From Isoetes taiwanensis (lineage: Eukaryota > Streptophyta > Lycopodiopsida > Isoetales > Isoetaceae): a DNA stretch of 64,000 nt. Both the position numbers and the translations under genes were made by a program. Under the pieces are notes generated by a model that ran no database searches, had not been told where the DNA came from, and was given only the letters and a program-made list of their open reading frames with translations. Shown piece after piece: positions 35,291-47,820 of the stretch (within the stretch, counting starts at the first letter, position 1; every line of letters starts with the position of its first letter). The DNA lies in NCBI GenBank assembly GCA_021234155.1, contig JAJEKV010000169.1, forward strand, positions 684,978-748,977. Reading direction: 5' to 3'.

Positions 35291-36899
35291 AATAATAGAA
35301 ACTCAATCGCTTAACTTGGATTGCAGGAAAGGACACACAGTAAAAACTACATTGGTTGATGGATGAATGGGACAAAAGAGAACTCATTGGAAATCAGATC
35401 AAATCAATCCTATCCTAAAAGCCCATCGCAGTAGAGTACTTGGGGCAAAACCATAAATCTAGTTTTGCATGCGACATTGCCTTTATTTCCACAATCCAAA
35501 TGCATGGCTAAGAAAATCGTGAAGGAGAACACTCCAGCACAAACAATTTCAATTCCGCAACAAACGCACCGTGATCCTGGTAGGACCTTATAATCGGAGC
35601 AAATAAACCGTGAACAGGGCTATATTAGAGGAGATTTGAGGACCCATGAATTTCCTGAGGTATTCTAGGGCTTAAAACATAGGTTAATCCCCGATGGGCT
35701 TAAAGAATTTAGAAGGCAAAGTGGATAAAGTGCCTGCCTTCTTTGTAGTAGATGCTGTTTCATTACTGATGATGTTGTTTTACACTGCATGCAGTGAGAG
35801 ACCTAACCAGAGCCGGGTAAGCCATGTGGTCTGGGGTGGTGTATGACTCGAGGGATGATGAGTTCCTCTCCCCAAAGCCTAAGAGGAAGAGGATATGCTC
35901 ATCCAACTAAAGCAGAAAATGATCCATGCTTCAAATTCATTAAAAAAGTGCCTAACAAAGCCGTGATGCATGGAGACACAACAACTTGAGACGTAATACT
36001 TTTATGAATCAGACTGGCAAGTGGGAGCGTAAACGAGAAGCCTTTGTTTTAGTAAGTTAGCCGACAGCAATCCAACTATTCAGCTATAAACACTTGATGA
36101 AGTCTTGAACGCCTTGAAGAAGGCAAGAAGAGTTACGATCCTCACAATGCGTGATCCTGGAGGCCCAAAGGAATCAGATGTCATCTCTAATGCATTTTGA
36201 TAATACTAGAAGCTCAGGGTTATAGTTTTCCCCTCGATTTTTCTCGTGATACTTTCATTTCATAAGAAGTATGAACTATTTTAATGTATGGTAGATTTAC
36301 ATGTATTTTTCTCCTTTGAAATATAAAACAACGCTTGCATCACCACAAACCTTCACCTCACAGCTTTCACCACGGCTTTTCACCACGTGATTTCACCTTT
36401 CATAATCGTACTGGGGAGATTGACCATTTTTGACCCTACCGTAAAATGGAATGGCTCTTGATTCATGATAGTATATCTGACCGATTTTGGTGACAAAGAA
36501 TATATGGATCCCCAAATTAGGTCCCCTAATTGATATGAAAGTATTAGGAAAATCCACTTCATCGTGGCAATTGTGTAAAGGGTACCGTGATAGATACTTT
36601 TATGAATATAAAGAAGTTTCTCGCTTTGCATTCTCATTTTTATGCTTCCGCCATGTTAAATTTGTACTTAGCAATTAAGGCCCTGTGGTATCTTTTTTAG
36701 AAACAGCCCGTGGTAAAACGTAATTAGAAATTTACACAAGGCACAAATTTAGCTACAAGAGACACGTGCCATTAAGCAACCATTTTCCTGATTAAAAACA
36801 AAAGGCACAAGGCCCGATTTTCATACGCACAAGGCCATCATATGTTAAAATGTAAGATACCGTAATACTTGCACTTTAGAAATTTATTATTAAGGTTCA

Positions 36900-39800
36900 A
36901 AAAGGCATAAGGCCATCATATATTGAAGGAAGACCACATGGAAGAAAGGAAGGGAAGAAGTAACGACCCGGCATCGAACTCAGACGGATATCCTTGGATG
37001 ATGGAGAAATGCCTTAAACGGCTAACCCAGACCAGATATCATATGTCCGGTAGAGATACGGGAACACAAAGACAAAGAGGTCGCCAGATGAACCAAAGAC
37101 TTTGTTCACCTCGCTGGAGGGAAAAGAACTACAAAATAGGGAAGGGGTAGCGCAGGCTAGCCTCAAGACATTAGGGAATAGCAGATCGTGAAAAGCATGT
37201 ATTTTGGAAAAACCCATTACTAATAAAAGATACATGCTTATAAATGTTGTGTTGCTTGATTACAGAAATCAGATTTGCTAATAATAGTATACTATCCCCC
37301 AATGTGATAAACCCGAACTATTACATGGGAGATCGCCATGAGACATAGGGATAAGGGAATGTTGATCATAGTGGGGATATTAATGCAAGGATCTAGATCG
37401 GGAACAATCATATAAAGGTGGATAGACAACGAGAAAGGGACAGTGGGATACACTATTAAGAGGGGGAGGAATGGCAAATGGACACCTGTGACCTAAAATG
37501 GAACCGACAAATGAGAGGAGAAACACCGATGGAGGTATGTACAAATGATATACAATTATATGCAATGGTTTAAGAAGATGGAGGAGTCGTGCCACCATAA
37601 AGCACAAATGCCCACTGGAGCGTGATAGTAGACTATGTGGATAGCAAACGAGGGAAGCTAACAATAAAGGAACCTAAAGATGGAATTAGGGGATGGCTGA
37701 TAGAAGAAGGAGGGAGGGACACAGAATCTTATATTGCTCCAAGATAAATGTGACAAGGGGGAAGAACAGATGAGCAGCAAGGAAGAGGTAAACAAAGCCA
37801 AGATAACAATTAAATCTCGAGAAAAAAGAGAGTGGGAAACATCCATAAAACTGCATAAAAGGAAATAAAACCTAAGGAATGGGAGGGAATGAAGGACAGA
37901 GGGAATGATATGAACGACATCTTGAGGAAGCAGCCAGAGTGGCATTCGGATAAGAGAAAGAGGGGAAGGAGGGCTATAGCATTTCAAGGGGTCAATATGG
38001 TTTGATGAAGGGTGCAGGAATAACGGCGAAAAAGCCAAACAGTAAAAGGAACCGAGGCATACCAAGAGGAACGAAGCTAAGTACATGAAAATTCAAAAGA
38101 AAGAGAACCCGTGACCTGAAAAACATCAATGGGGATTGGCCAAGACCCAAAAGGAGACCTAAGGTATTCGAACAATATGAAAAAGACTCAAAAGCAAAAG
38201 CTGATACACATCAACAGGGAGGAGGGGAGAAGAACTAAATGGGTAAATAGACCGGACAAGATACCTAGAGCCGTTGTAATAAAACAGAGCCGCACTAATC
38301 ATGGACCCGTATAGACACAAACCCCTTTCTCCAAGGAAGAAGTGACATGGGCACTAAACAAAATGGCAAACAACAAAGTCCCGATGATATGGGCTAACAA
38401 ATGAGATGCCGAAGTGTGTAGGAACAGAGATAATAGGGATTATAAATGTAAATATTCAATGAGGTAGTACATCCGGGTCTTCCGTGAAAGATGGCAGCTT
38501 TTAACAAGGTAATCCCGCCCACAAAGGAGGAAACAAGGAGGAACCGAGTAATTGCAGACTCATTATGGCCTTTATCGGGCGAAAATGGTTCTGGAAAACG
38601 CTTGATCAAAAACTGAAAATGTGGGGCGTACAGGAAGCTCAGAGTACAAGGTCAAAAGCAGGTTTTTCACCGAGTATTCGACCACACGGACCATTTGGTG
38701 ACTCCTAAGGATAATGATAGAGCAGTGCAAAGGAGAATAACAAGAAGATCATATGTCGCCAGGGACTTTAAAAAAGCCTCGGGACACGCGCCTAGGGATA
38801 AACTTCTACCGTGCCAATAGGACCAAGAGCACCGTAAGGGTTAGTAGGATCAATCGCAAGGCTATACCAAAAAGGTGTATGCTAAAACAAATGAGGGAGG
38901 AGAAGCCACAAAATGCGATACAGTGAGTTAAAACAAGGCCGCCCACCATCACCCACACTATTTGGGATATACATAGATGCTCTACAGAATTTGTCGAGAA
39001 AGACAGAGACAAAGGAAGACCAATGATAGGGAAAACAAAAGTTCCAATAATGCTATATGCAAGATGATTTAGGTATGATGGCTTACCAAAGCCAAAGGGA
39101 TGCACAGGATGCTAGAGATACTAGAGGAATTTTGTGAGGAGAGATTGTGGACCACAAATAACCCGGAAAAACAAAATAGTGACCTTTCGACAAAAGATAA
39201 AACACGGGCCATTTAGATACAAGGGGAGGAACTAGAGGAAGCCATTGTGGATACAAAAAGCAACTGGGGGGGGGGAGATGGTCAAAGGAGCAGATACCAG
39301 ATTCCAAGCAAGAATAGGCAATTATTACACCATGATGAATTATTGCAAACAACAACAGGATCACCAATTGGGAAATCAAAGCATACCTATTCAAAGACGA
39401 TAGTAGCATCAACACGCTTGTAACGGATGTGAGACATGGGGACCAAAATTGCCCGCCGGAAGAAAAATGGGAAAAACAAGAAGGCATACCGAGGCAATGG
39501 CACTTGATAGGAATTCCGTGTGAAGATGAAGTACATCATTAGCAACAATCCTATATGAGACGGGGAAAAGCCAATGGAAGTGGAGGGGCCCGGAAAGAAC
39601 GAGGTAATGAATAAAGGACAATAGCTATGGAAAGAGGACAAACCGCCGCCACTAGCGGAGCAGATGAATCAAAGAAACAAAGACATAACAAATGCAAGGG
39701 ATGGCTTAACGAATTGGGCTTAAATGGACAACAAATATGGGATGCAAACCAAGTCGATTATACAAGGCATCTAATGGGACGAATGGATGTGGGGAAAGCA

Positions 39801-40470
39801 ATGAGAAACCGGGCGCACGGGCACAATAAAAGGCCCAAGGCAGACCGCTATTGGAAACCTTCAATCCAGTGGGGACAGATAGGGGCATATCACATACAAA
39901 AAAGAGATGTTGAATAAGAGTAACAGGGGAACGCCGTCATTCGTGATGGGAAGCCACGACCAAATTGAGAAGGATAGATGGAGGAAAATAGATAAAAGGT
40001 GAGCGGATATGCAAAGTATGTGACTCAGAAAATAGAAGACTTAAGAGCACATGGTAAAGGAGTGCCCGGGTTTACAATGACATAAGGTCCAAATTTAACA
40101 GGTCGTGGATCTCCCACTACGTGATATAAGCAAAGCTATAAAAAGAAATGATAATAAGACACCGGGGTGCACAAAGAGAGAGGGCTAATAACTGAAAAGT
40201 GATGAGGCGGATCGAAGCCTGCCAAAGTACAGCTCAAAACCGCTTATAACGATGCATTTGTGTATGGCCAAGAAGCCAGCCTATAAGCACGACCATGCGG
40301 TAATATATAAAGAAAAAGTGAAGCCCGCTAGATGGCTACATAAAACCCATGCATCTGTTTCTCACGTGGCAAAGACCTCTATGGGAGCTCAGCAGGATGC
40401 TACATAAGTCCCGGGCCCCACGGCCCGAGGGGATTAATGTATATTCTATTCTATTCTTCTATATTCAAAA
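36900..40470 (+). mobile_element. LINE (non-LTR retrotransposon), decayed
   Basis: A plus-strand LINE in broken frames. GDINARI near 37374-37396 fits the APE-type endonuclease box (GDFNAR). The RT follows: ALNKMANNKVPDDMG near 38350 (NNKAPGPDG box); VIADSLWPLSG near 38550; PTLFGIYIDALQNLSRK-like sequence near 38955-39000; and MLYA followed by a decayed DD near 39052. A C-terminal CCHC-like cluster (RICKVCDSEN ... C) lies near 40005-40070. It ends with a TATTC-type tail at about 40440-40465. Frameshifts every few hundred bases leave no long frame. Repeated phrases of the type AAAGGCACAAGGCC lie on both flanks (36740-36920 and 40465-40620). Confidence 0.75.
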
Positions 40471-41371
40471 AGGCACTAAGGCCATCCATCATATTACAAA
40501 GAGGCACTAAGGCCCTCAGACACAAGGGGTGAGTTCATTGGCAAGGGGGAGATCAAATGAGGCACTAAGGCCTATATACCATCCGCTTTTCAAAAAATAC
40601 AAAGGCACAAAAAGGCCCAGAGGACTAACTTGGATCAAAAGAAAAAAGGTGGCACAAATCGACTTCAAGCTTCATCCTAAGAAAAAGTGAAGAAAATTAG
40701 TTTAGAATACATAAAAGAAAAGCAAAAATTTAATGCATGCATGCTACTTTACTCAGAGAAAATTTTGGAGTTCAAAAAAAAAACATGTTCTTCTTCGCCT
40801 TTCTACCTCTTCTTCTTCTTCTTCTTCGTCCGGCCCTCGCCGATTCAGTATCGTAATGTTGGGAATCAAATTGATCATCGAAGAAGCTTCATCGAGGAAT
40901 CGAATTAGAGGAGATTCCACCTCTTCTCGAAGTCTCCTAAAGATCTTCGTGAGCTTCAAGAGGTGGAATCGTGCCTCAGAGCTCTCGTGCCCGTGGCTCC
41001 TGCACCGGGGTCCTCGTGTTCTGCCCAAAGAAATGGTAATTTGGCCAAGATCCTATTTTTCATAACCGGCCATCACCCAGGCCAAAGGAATTGAAAATGG
41101 GGCCCAAGGCTTAGGGAGGGAGAGAGCTAGAGGGAGAGGGAGAGGGAGAGCCAGAGGGAGAGCCGGCAGCAATGCAGCCGGCCTCGACATTCAAGGAAAT
41201 TGACGATGCTTCTCCTTCATGACCATAGCCTATAAAGGTCATGCGTGGAAATTAATTTCAGAGGGCTACGATTTTAGGATTTCAGACATTAGCATCTTTA
41301 TTCCTAAAGATTTAGTAGGCAACTAATAATAACCCCGAAATGACCATTATTTTATTTTCTAAAAAATGATA

Positions 41372-41374
<3 letters not shown>

Positions 41375-41454
<80 letters not shown>
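41375..41454. repeat. (TA)n microsatellite
   Basis: About 40 uninterrupted TA units. Confidence 0.95.
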
Positions 41455-41456
<2 letters not shown>

Positions 41457-41484
41457 ATCCCCCGAATTGGCCATTCATGAATAG

Positions 41485-42560
41485 CCCCAACATGCCACCT
41501 ATGATGCACCACATGATTCACCACATGATTCACCAAATGCACCACATGATTCACCACATGCACCATTTGCATCACCAAACATGTTGGTCAATGAAAGTCA
41601 AACATGTAACAAAGGTCATGTAAAGGCTCAAGCATGCCAAGGTGGTTCAAATATGCCACCTAGGCTCCAACATGCCAAGGTGGCTCAAACATGCCAATGA
41701 AGCCCAACATGCCACCTACGATGCACCACATGATTCACCACACATGATTCACCAAATGCACCTCATGATTCACCACATGCACCATTTGCATCACCAAACA
41801 TGTTGGTCAATGAAAGTCAAACATGTAACAAAGGGTCATGTAAAGGCTCAAGCATGCCAAGGTGGCCAAATATGCCACCTAGGTCTAACATGCCAAGGTG
41901 GCTCAAACATGCCACGAAAGCTCCAACATGCCACCCACGATGCACCACATGATTCACCAAATGCACCCTCATGATTCACCACATGCACCATTTGCATCAC
42001 CAAACATGTTGGTCAATGAAAGTCAAACATGTAACAAAGGTCATGTAAAGGCTCAAGCATGCCAAGGTGGTTCAAATATGCCACCTAGGCCCAACATGCC
42101 AAGGTGGGCTCAAACATGCCACGAAGCCCAACATGCCACCTACGATGCACCACATGATTCACCACATGATTCACCAAATGCACCTCATGATTCACCACAT
42201 GCACCATTTGCATCACCAAACATGTTGGTCAATGAAAGTCAAACATGTAACAAAGGTCATGTAAAGGCCTGGCATGCCAAGGTGGCTCAAATATGCCACC
42301 TATGCTCCAACATGCCAAGGTGGCTCAAGCATGCCACGAAGTTCCAACATGCCACCCACGATGCACCACATGATTCACCACATGATTCACCAAATGCACC
42401 TCATGATTCACCACATGCACCATTTGCATCACCAAACATGTTGGTCAATGAAAGTCAAACATGCCACGAAGCTCCAACATGCCACCCACATTCACCACAT
42501 GATTCACCACATGATTCACCAAATGCACCACATGATTCACCACATGCACCATTTGTATCA
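41485..42560 (+). repeat. ~216-bp tandem repeat array
   Basis: The phrase ACCAAACATGTTGGTCAATG starts near 41574, 41793, 41999, 42215 and 42431, giving a period of about 206-219 bp. Each unit is itself built of shorter words: CACCACATGATT, CACCATTTGCATC and CATGCCAAGGTGGCTCAAA. The array lacks stops in at least two frames (one reads HDSPHDSPNAPHDSPHAPFASP), which reflects composition rather than a gene; I do not call a CDS. Confidence 0.9.
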
Positions 42561-42899
42561 CTACATCTATCACGTACATGTAACACCACATTGTCATGAA
42601 TCTTTGAATACATCAATTTCTTCCGACAGAGATTTGAACCCACCGTAGTGTTGCTCGTCAGCTGTAAAAGTCTATTGTATACAATAGTATACAACAATGT
42701 ACATTAGAGTGTCAATGAAAGAATAGGTTACAAGAATAACCTCTTTGGTTACAATAATACAAACATGTGATTACAAGTAAAGATATATTGATTCATTAAC
42801 CTTCATTCATTACTACAAAGAATCGTCATGTTTCACAACATCAATCATCATTCTCACAAGGTCTAACAAGCCAACGCAACTAGAAATTGGTACACCCTC

Positions 42900-45800
42900 A
42901 AGAACAAACATATCAGCCTCACATTGGATGAGTCATACCTTCAAATTTACTTAACTCACCTTGCATTGGGATAGTATGTCCAAGTCTCGCATTACGCAGC
43001 CACAACTTTCTTTTACAAAGACACATATAGCAGACCACACATCACCAGAATCGACCGAGTGGGGGAACTTGTAATTTTCTTGTATGCGCAGCCTTTTATG
43101 GTGCTTGGGAATTTTGTGTTTGCATCCTCAACAAAACTCATGACAAAGTGCCTGAGCCCTTTGTACATTTCTAGGCCGCCAAAATGGTAGACACCGCCGA
43201 CATTTAACCGGCTGGACCTCCAAGACCATACAATGACATACACCGCCCAAAGGCTGCCGATAATATGTCGGGCGTAATGGTACATTCCTAAATTGCAAGT
43301 TGAGGGTGCAATGCTTGTCCTTTTGAAGCAAGCTCATTCGGACAAGAATGTGTAAATGAGCGATCCATGAAATGGAACCCTCCTGTTCCATGTCATGCTT
43401 GATGCGCAATTTGGTGCATACACCGCCAAAGTCCAAAGTCCGTAAAACAAGATGATTTAAGAAACAAATGTAAGACTTCAAATCTGAGTTGTTTATATTA
43501 AATTACTAACCTCATGAAGAAATGGACTATCCCACACTGAACCAATCCCTACTTTTTCTCCAATATTCCGATTGCCCTTGATCAAGCACAAGAGGCTCCC
43601 CGGTCCTTTAAACACTTCAAGTGGCAAGTGTTCTGGCGGCTCGGATGCTTCTAACACTGGGCAAAATCCTCGTGGCGGGTGGTGTAAGTTTACATTCAAG
43701 AAATAGAAGATCATTGAAAACCTTGAGGAACATTGAAATAGCCAAGAAATGAACAATTGAAGTAAAACTTTGTTTATATTAAAAAGTCAAGAGAGGTTAC
43801 ATCATATACACAATAATACTATTTCTAGGCTTTAGTTCTATGTTTTTTCATCATATTAATACAAATTTGACTCTCGTCAAAAACATATTCAAAGATTTTG
43901 TTGCTTTCGACATAACTTTGCACATTCCCCGCCTTCAAAGAACCCCCAAGCCAAACCTTTAGATCATTCATGAGGAAATTGCCATCTACTCTGCCGTGGC
44001 TCCAAATTGCTTGGACAGATCATGGTGTTTGGCGATTGAGGTACCCTTTGTATCTGCTGTCATCAATGAGAAGCACGCTTCTTTGTGAAACCCTGAAATT
44101 GGCCGTAGACCTTTTCGTGTGCTTCAAAAAATTGGCTTTTTATCAGTTAAATAAATTTGTGTTGGTACACTGATCCCGACTCCATATGAACTTGAATTTG
44201 TCCTTGTGTTTCATCAATGCTCCCTTTAACTATGACTCTCAAGTTTTGAGCCCGCAGGCCGACCAAAGTGCGTTATATGAAAATTCTCTGACCGCACCAA
44301 TCTATGAACTCGCCCAAATTTAGTCTAGTTACTACCACTTGGTTCTCGTTATGTGATCAACTTAACATCATCTTCTTTGGCAAGGTATGGACTCACTCTT
44401 GTCATAGCTTCTACCCGTAACTCCATTGTAGTAAAAAACAAGGTGATTGGGCTTAACCTTTGTAGTCTTCTCGCATGGACAGAGTTGGTGCAGGCTGGAA
44501 ACTTCTTGCTTCAGCATTTCTTGATGCAGGGCGGAAACTTCTGCTCAAGATCTCTTCGCAAGGGCTGGAAACTTCCTCAGAATGTCTTGGAGGTGTCTTT
44601 TGCTTGGAATTCGCTTCTTGCTTTTTCTCCTCAGACACTTCCAAATGCAAAAAATTTAAATCGTATTCTGTAACTATATGGGTCAAATTAAAAGAAGACA
44701 GGCAAAAAGGTTGAAAGTTACCTTGTGACTTACATTCACTTTTAAACGATTTGTTCGTGATCATAACCCCGATGCATCCGGCCGATTTGGCGATTGGTGG
44801 AGCATGACTTAATGCATCCGTTGATCCGGCAGATTGTTGTCCGGGGCTTGAGCACCCATCGGAGCTTGACTTGATGCACCTACCGATTTGTTGACATCTA
44901 CTGATTTGTCCGACTTCCTCAAATCTCGATGCATCTTCCGACGGTGCCCGAGTTTCTATCTGCAGGTCTAATACTTTCAAGGGGTGTGAGTGTCTTGTCC
45001 CCCTAATCACCACACATTGTACATCTATATCTACAAAGTAGGGATGAAGAAGTAAGCTACATATCCCAATTGCATCAAACAAGACTTGGTTACCTTTGAG
45101 GGTAGAAAATAATTCCCTTTTGGTGTGCTAGATGGACTCACATAGTCATTGCCACCAAGATGAACATGCTAGGACCTAATTAGTAAACGGCACCATGCTC
45201 TCGAAACCCGAATTGAATCACAATTGATTGTAACTATGCTTTGGTTTTTTTTAACTAAGCTCCGACTTTTTTACTCTCTTTATTTATGTTCCTCATTTAT
45301 ATATCTAAAGTGTCCCCTAAAATGAGCTTGATCTCATCCTGTGGGGCACTTTAGATACACAAAACAAGAGAAGCAAAAGAGACTAAGCCAGCCAGATCTT
45401 GTTTTATGTTGGGCTTACTTTTTCGAAGTTTCTCGTTGATGTATCTAATTCACACCGAGTGAGCTGAATGTCATCCTAGGGGGCAAATTAGATACAATAA
45501 ATGTAAAACCAAGGAGACTAAGCCAGCTTTACTCTCTTTCGAGCTACCTATAAGTGCTCACCCTGTAGTGCCTCAAGAGTTTGAAGTTGCTTTTGATCCT
45601 CCCTACTCACACCTAAGGCTTTGTACCCATGTCAGAAAAATTCATGACAAATTCTCAATGCAACAAAGGATTACAAATCCCGCAGTGAACGAAATTTGTC
45701 AATGAGAATACAATTATACTAAGCACTTCGTGAATTTTGTTATGAAGTACCTCAAGAGGCCGAAAGCGTATATGGAAGATGGTATTGGTGACCGCATTCA

Positions 45801-47820
45801 AGAATCAAAGTTGGTAGTGGTTTCCCCATCCAATCGGAGGATCTTGCCACGTAATGGACATCCACTACCATAATCTTCAGCCTTATCAAGGTCCGGAAGT
45901 AGTGGATCCAAGACAAATAAAGGAAGACGGTCCCTTGCAAGACAAAAACCTCTAACCTTTGGTTCCAAAGACTTTCAATGTCATGTTGGTTCTGCTTCCC
46001 CTCCGATGCCAGATTAAGCTCCTCATTTTGTCCCGCCAAGTTCTCCGTAATAGTTCCTTTAGCTCAAATTCTCCAGATCTTGGCATATAGCCCCTAATAC
46101 CGCCCGCATCTAATTGGTTTATCCTTAATCATTCCTTCCCATTTTTTAAATCTTTATTCATCTTTTTCGGTCCGAACTCAAGTTGCCGTGGAACCTTCAT
46201 TTGTAGCACCTCGCAGCTTTGATCACAAGTTTGCAACCTTGCCTTACACCGAATCACTTCGATCTTGTAGAGTTGATCCATTCCTCCCGTCCCGCTGAAT
46301 TCATCCGAAAGTAATCCAATGTTAGTACCACATGACACAACAGCACCACTTTTACACACCACAAATTCCATCATGACAAACTTTGCACCACAAATGGCGC
46401 ATATTCACCACATGTGGTGTGGCATGTGGCACCAAACCGGTGCCACATGCCACACCACATATGGCACCACAATGCACCCAAGGCACCACATATGGCAATC
46501 CATTACCAAGACCACAAATGGCGCCAAAGACACCACATGTGGTGCAAAATGGATCTATAGTGGTGCCACATTAGACACCACATGTGGCACCACAATGCAC
46601 GTAAGGCACCACATCCCAAGTGCATCCACCACCCCATATGTGGCGAGAAGCGTGGTGCAATATTTAGCGCAGCTAGCTTGGCACCACATATGGCGCATAA
46701 TCCACCATTCACAAGTATCACCATATCTAACATCACATATGATACTAAGTATAGAAACATATGGAAGCCAATTCACTATTCGTAAAAGGTACCACGCTTG
46801 GTACTATATGTGACACTACATATGCTACAAACTACATTATTAACATATAATTGGCACCATATGACCGTCCCGTAACACATTTGAGCTACATACTACACTC
46901 GGAACTGAAATTATCCACCACAACCCAAAACTAGCAAAGACAAATTTCCTACACATAACTTACAAACACACCCAAATGAAGAAGTAAGTGGTGTACCATT
47001 GTTCAAGCTTGCTAGACCTTGCCGGAAAATAACAGCCCAATATTAAATTGCATCATATGGTGGTTCCGTAAGAAGAGGGTTGAAAAGTACCTATTTTTTT
47101 CAGCTGATTTTCCCGAGATTCTTCTTTTACAAACCTTGAGGAGGCTTGAATTGTGGCCTAGTCATTTCAAGAAAGGAAGCATCATTCTGTGGCATGTCGC
47201 CCTCGCCTCACTATTTGAAATGCTTGCATTCTTCCTCTTACGCTGGGACGGAGAGGCTTCGTGACTTTTTTCTTAATCATGCTAGCTTTTAAACTCAACC
47301 AGCTTTATTTTTTTCCTTTTGTGTGAAGGTAATACGCAATGCCATAGTCCGGTGGAGGCCATGCCTCCCCTGTGCACACTTCCTCGCCTGGATTTTTTTT
47401 GTAAAGGCACATATATTCATTATACCTCTCCTTGCTCGATTCTTCAACTTGCATGATGAAACAAAACAATATTCTAAACAATGAGAATCATGGGCATCCC
47501 CGAATCTAGAATGCAACCCACCTGTAAGTGGATTTTCCTAATACTTTCGGGCCCCCAAACGTACTCGATTTCTTCTTGTGTGGCGAATGCTTTTCTTTGC
47601 CCGCACATTTCCTTTGTAGGTGTATCTCGTGGGCATTCAAGTCCCAGAGATGATCGTGAGCCATTTCGCGGATCGCATCTTCTGCCGTAAATCAGAAATG
47701 GTCTTGCCCGGATTAAGGGAGCGGATCGAGTTTTTGAGGGAAAATGAAAATCAGAATCGAAATGGTCTTGCCGGATTAAGGGAGCGATCGAAGTTTTGAG
47801 GGAAAATGATCGCAATGCTG
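42900..47820 (-). other. unidentified exon-like pieces, possible transposon gene(s)
   Basis: Several minus-strand frames look exon-like but belong to no family I recognise. They include 47523-47815, ending in AFATQEEIEYVWGPESIRK and a CAG|GTGGGT donor; about 47330-47440 (SKERYNEYMCLYKKNPGEE); 46129-46374 (QLYKIEVIRCKARLQTCDQS); 44453-45082, a Ser-rich 209-residue frame; 43493-43756 (GSVWDSPFLHE followed by a GTTAGT donor); and 43128-43481. They could be exons of one degraded transposon gene read from right to left, but I could not join them with confidence. Confidence 0.3.
46330..46720. repeat. CACCACATATGGCACCAC-type degenerate repeats
   Basis: Degenerate units of GGCACCACA, CACATATGGC and CACATGTGGTG on both strands, rich in small palindromes such as CACATGTG. 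In content they resemble the GTGGTGCC repeats at 29.2 and 34.8 kb. Confidence 0.7.

Larger units (their letters stand above)
31038..36607. repeat. tandem segmental duplication, copy B
   Basis: Direct repeat of 25544-31037, 5570 bp, starting TAGTGGCCTGC and ending TACTTTTATGAAT at 36607. Identity is high, but differences are mostly tiny insertions, deletions and short replaced words spread along the whole unit, rather than clean substitutions. It contains counterparts of the KASH-like 5' coding end, the SINE-like head and the GTGGTG repeats, and no additional gene. Confidence 0.9.

Noticed and set aside
36380-39917. Numerous minus-strand ORFs opposite the 37-40 kb LINE
   Set aside because: Antisense to the LINE coding strand; hydrophobic, low-complexity translations without motifs.
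41366-42648. Several overlapping plus-strand ORFs of 65-233 residues (IYIYIY..., HDSPHDSPNAPH...)
   Set aside because: They are by-products of the TA tract and the 216-bp satellite, open in more than one frame, with no splice or start context.
42620-42650. B-box-like GGGTTCAAATCTC on the minus strand
   Set aside because: No A box upstream and no SINE tail; probably chance.
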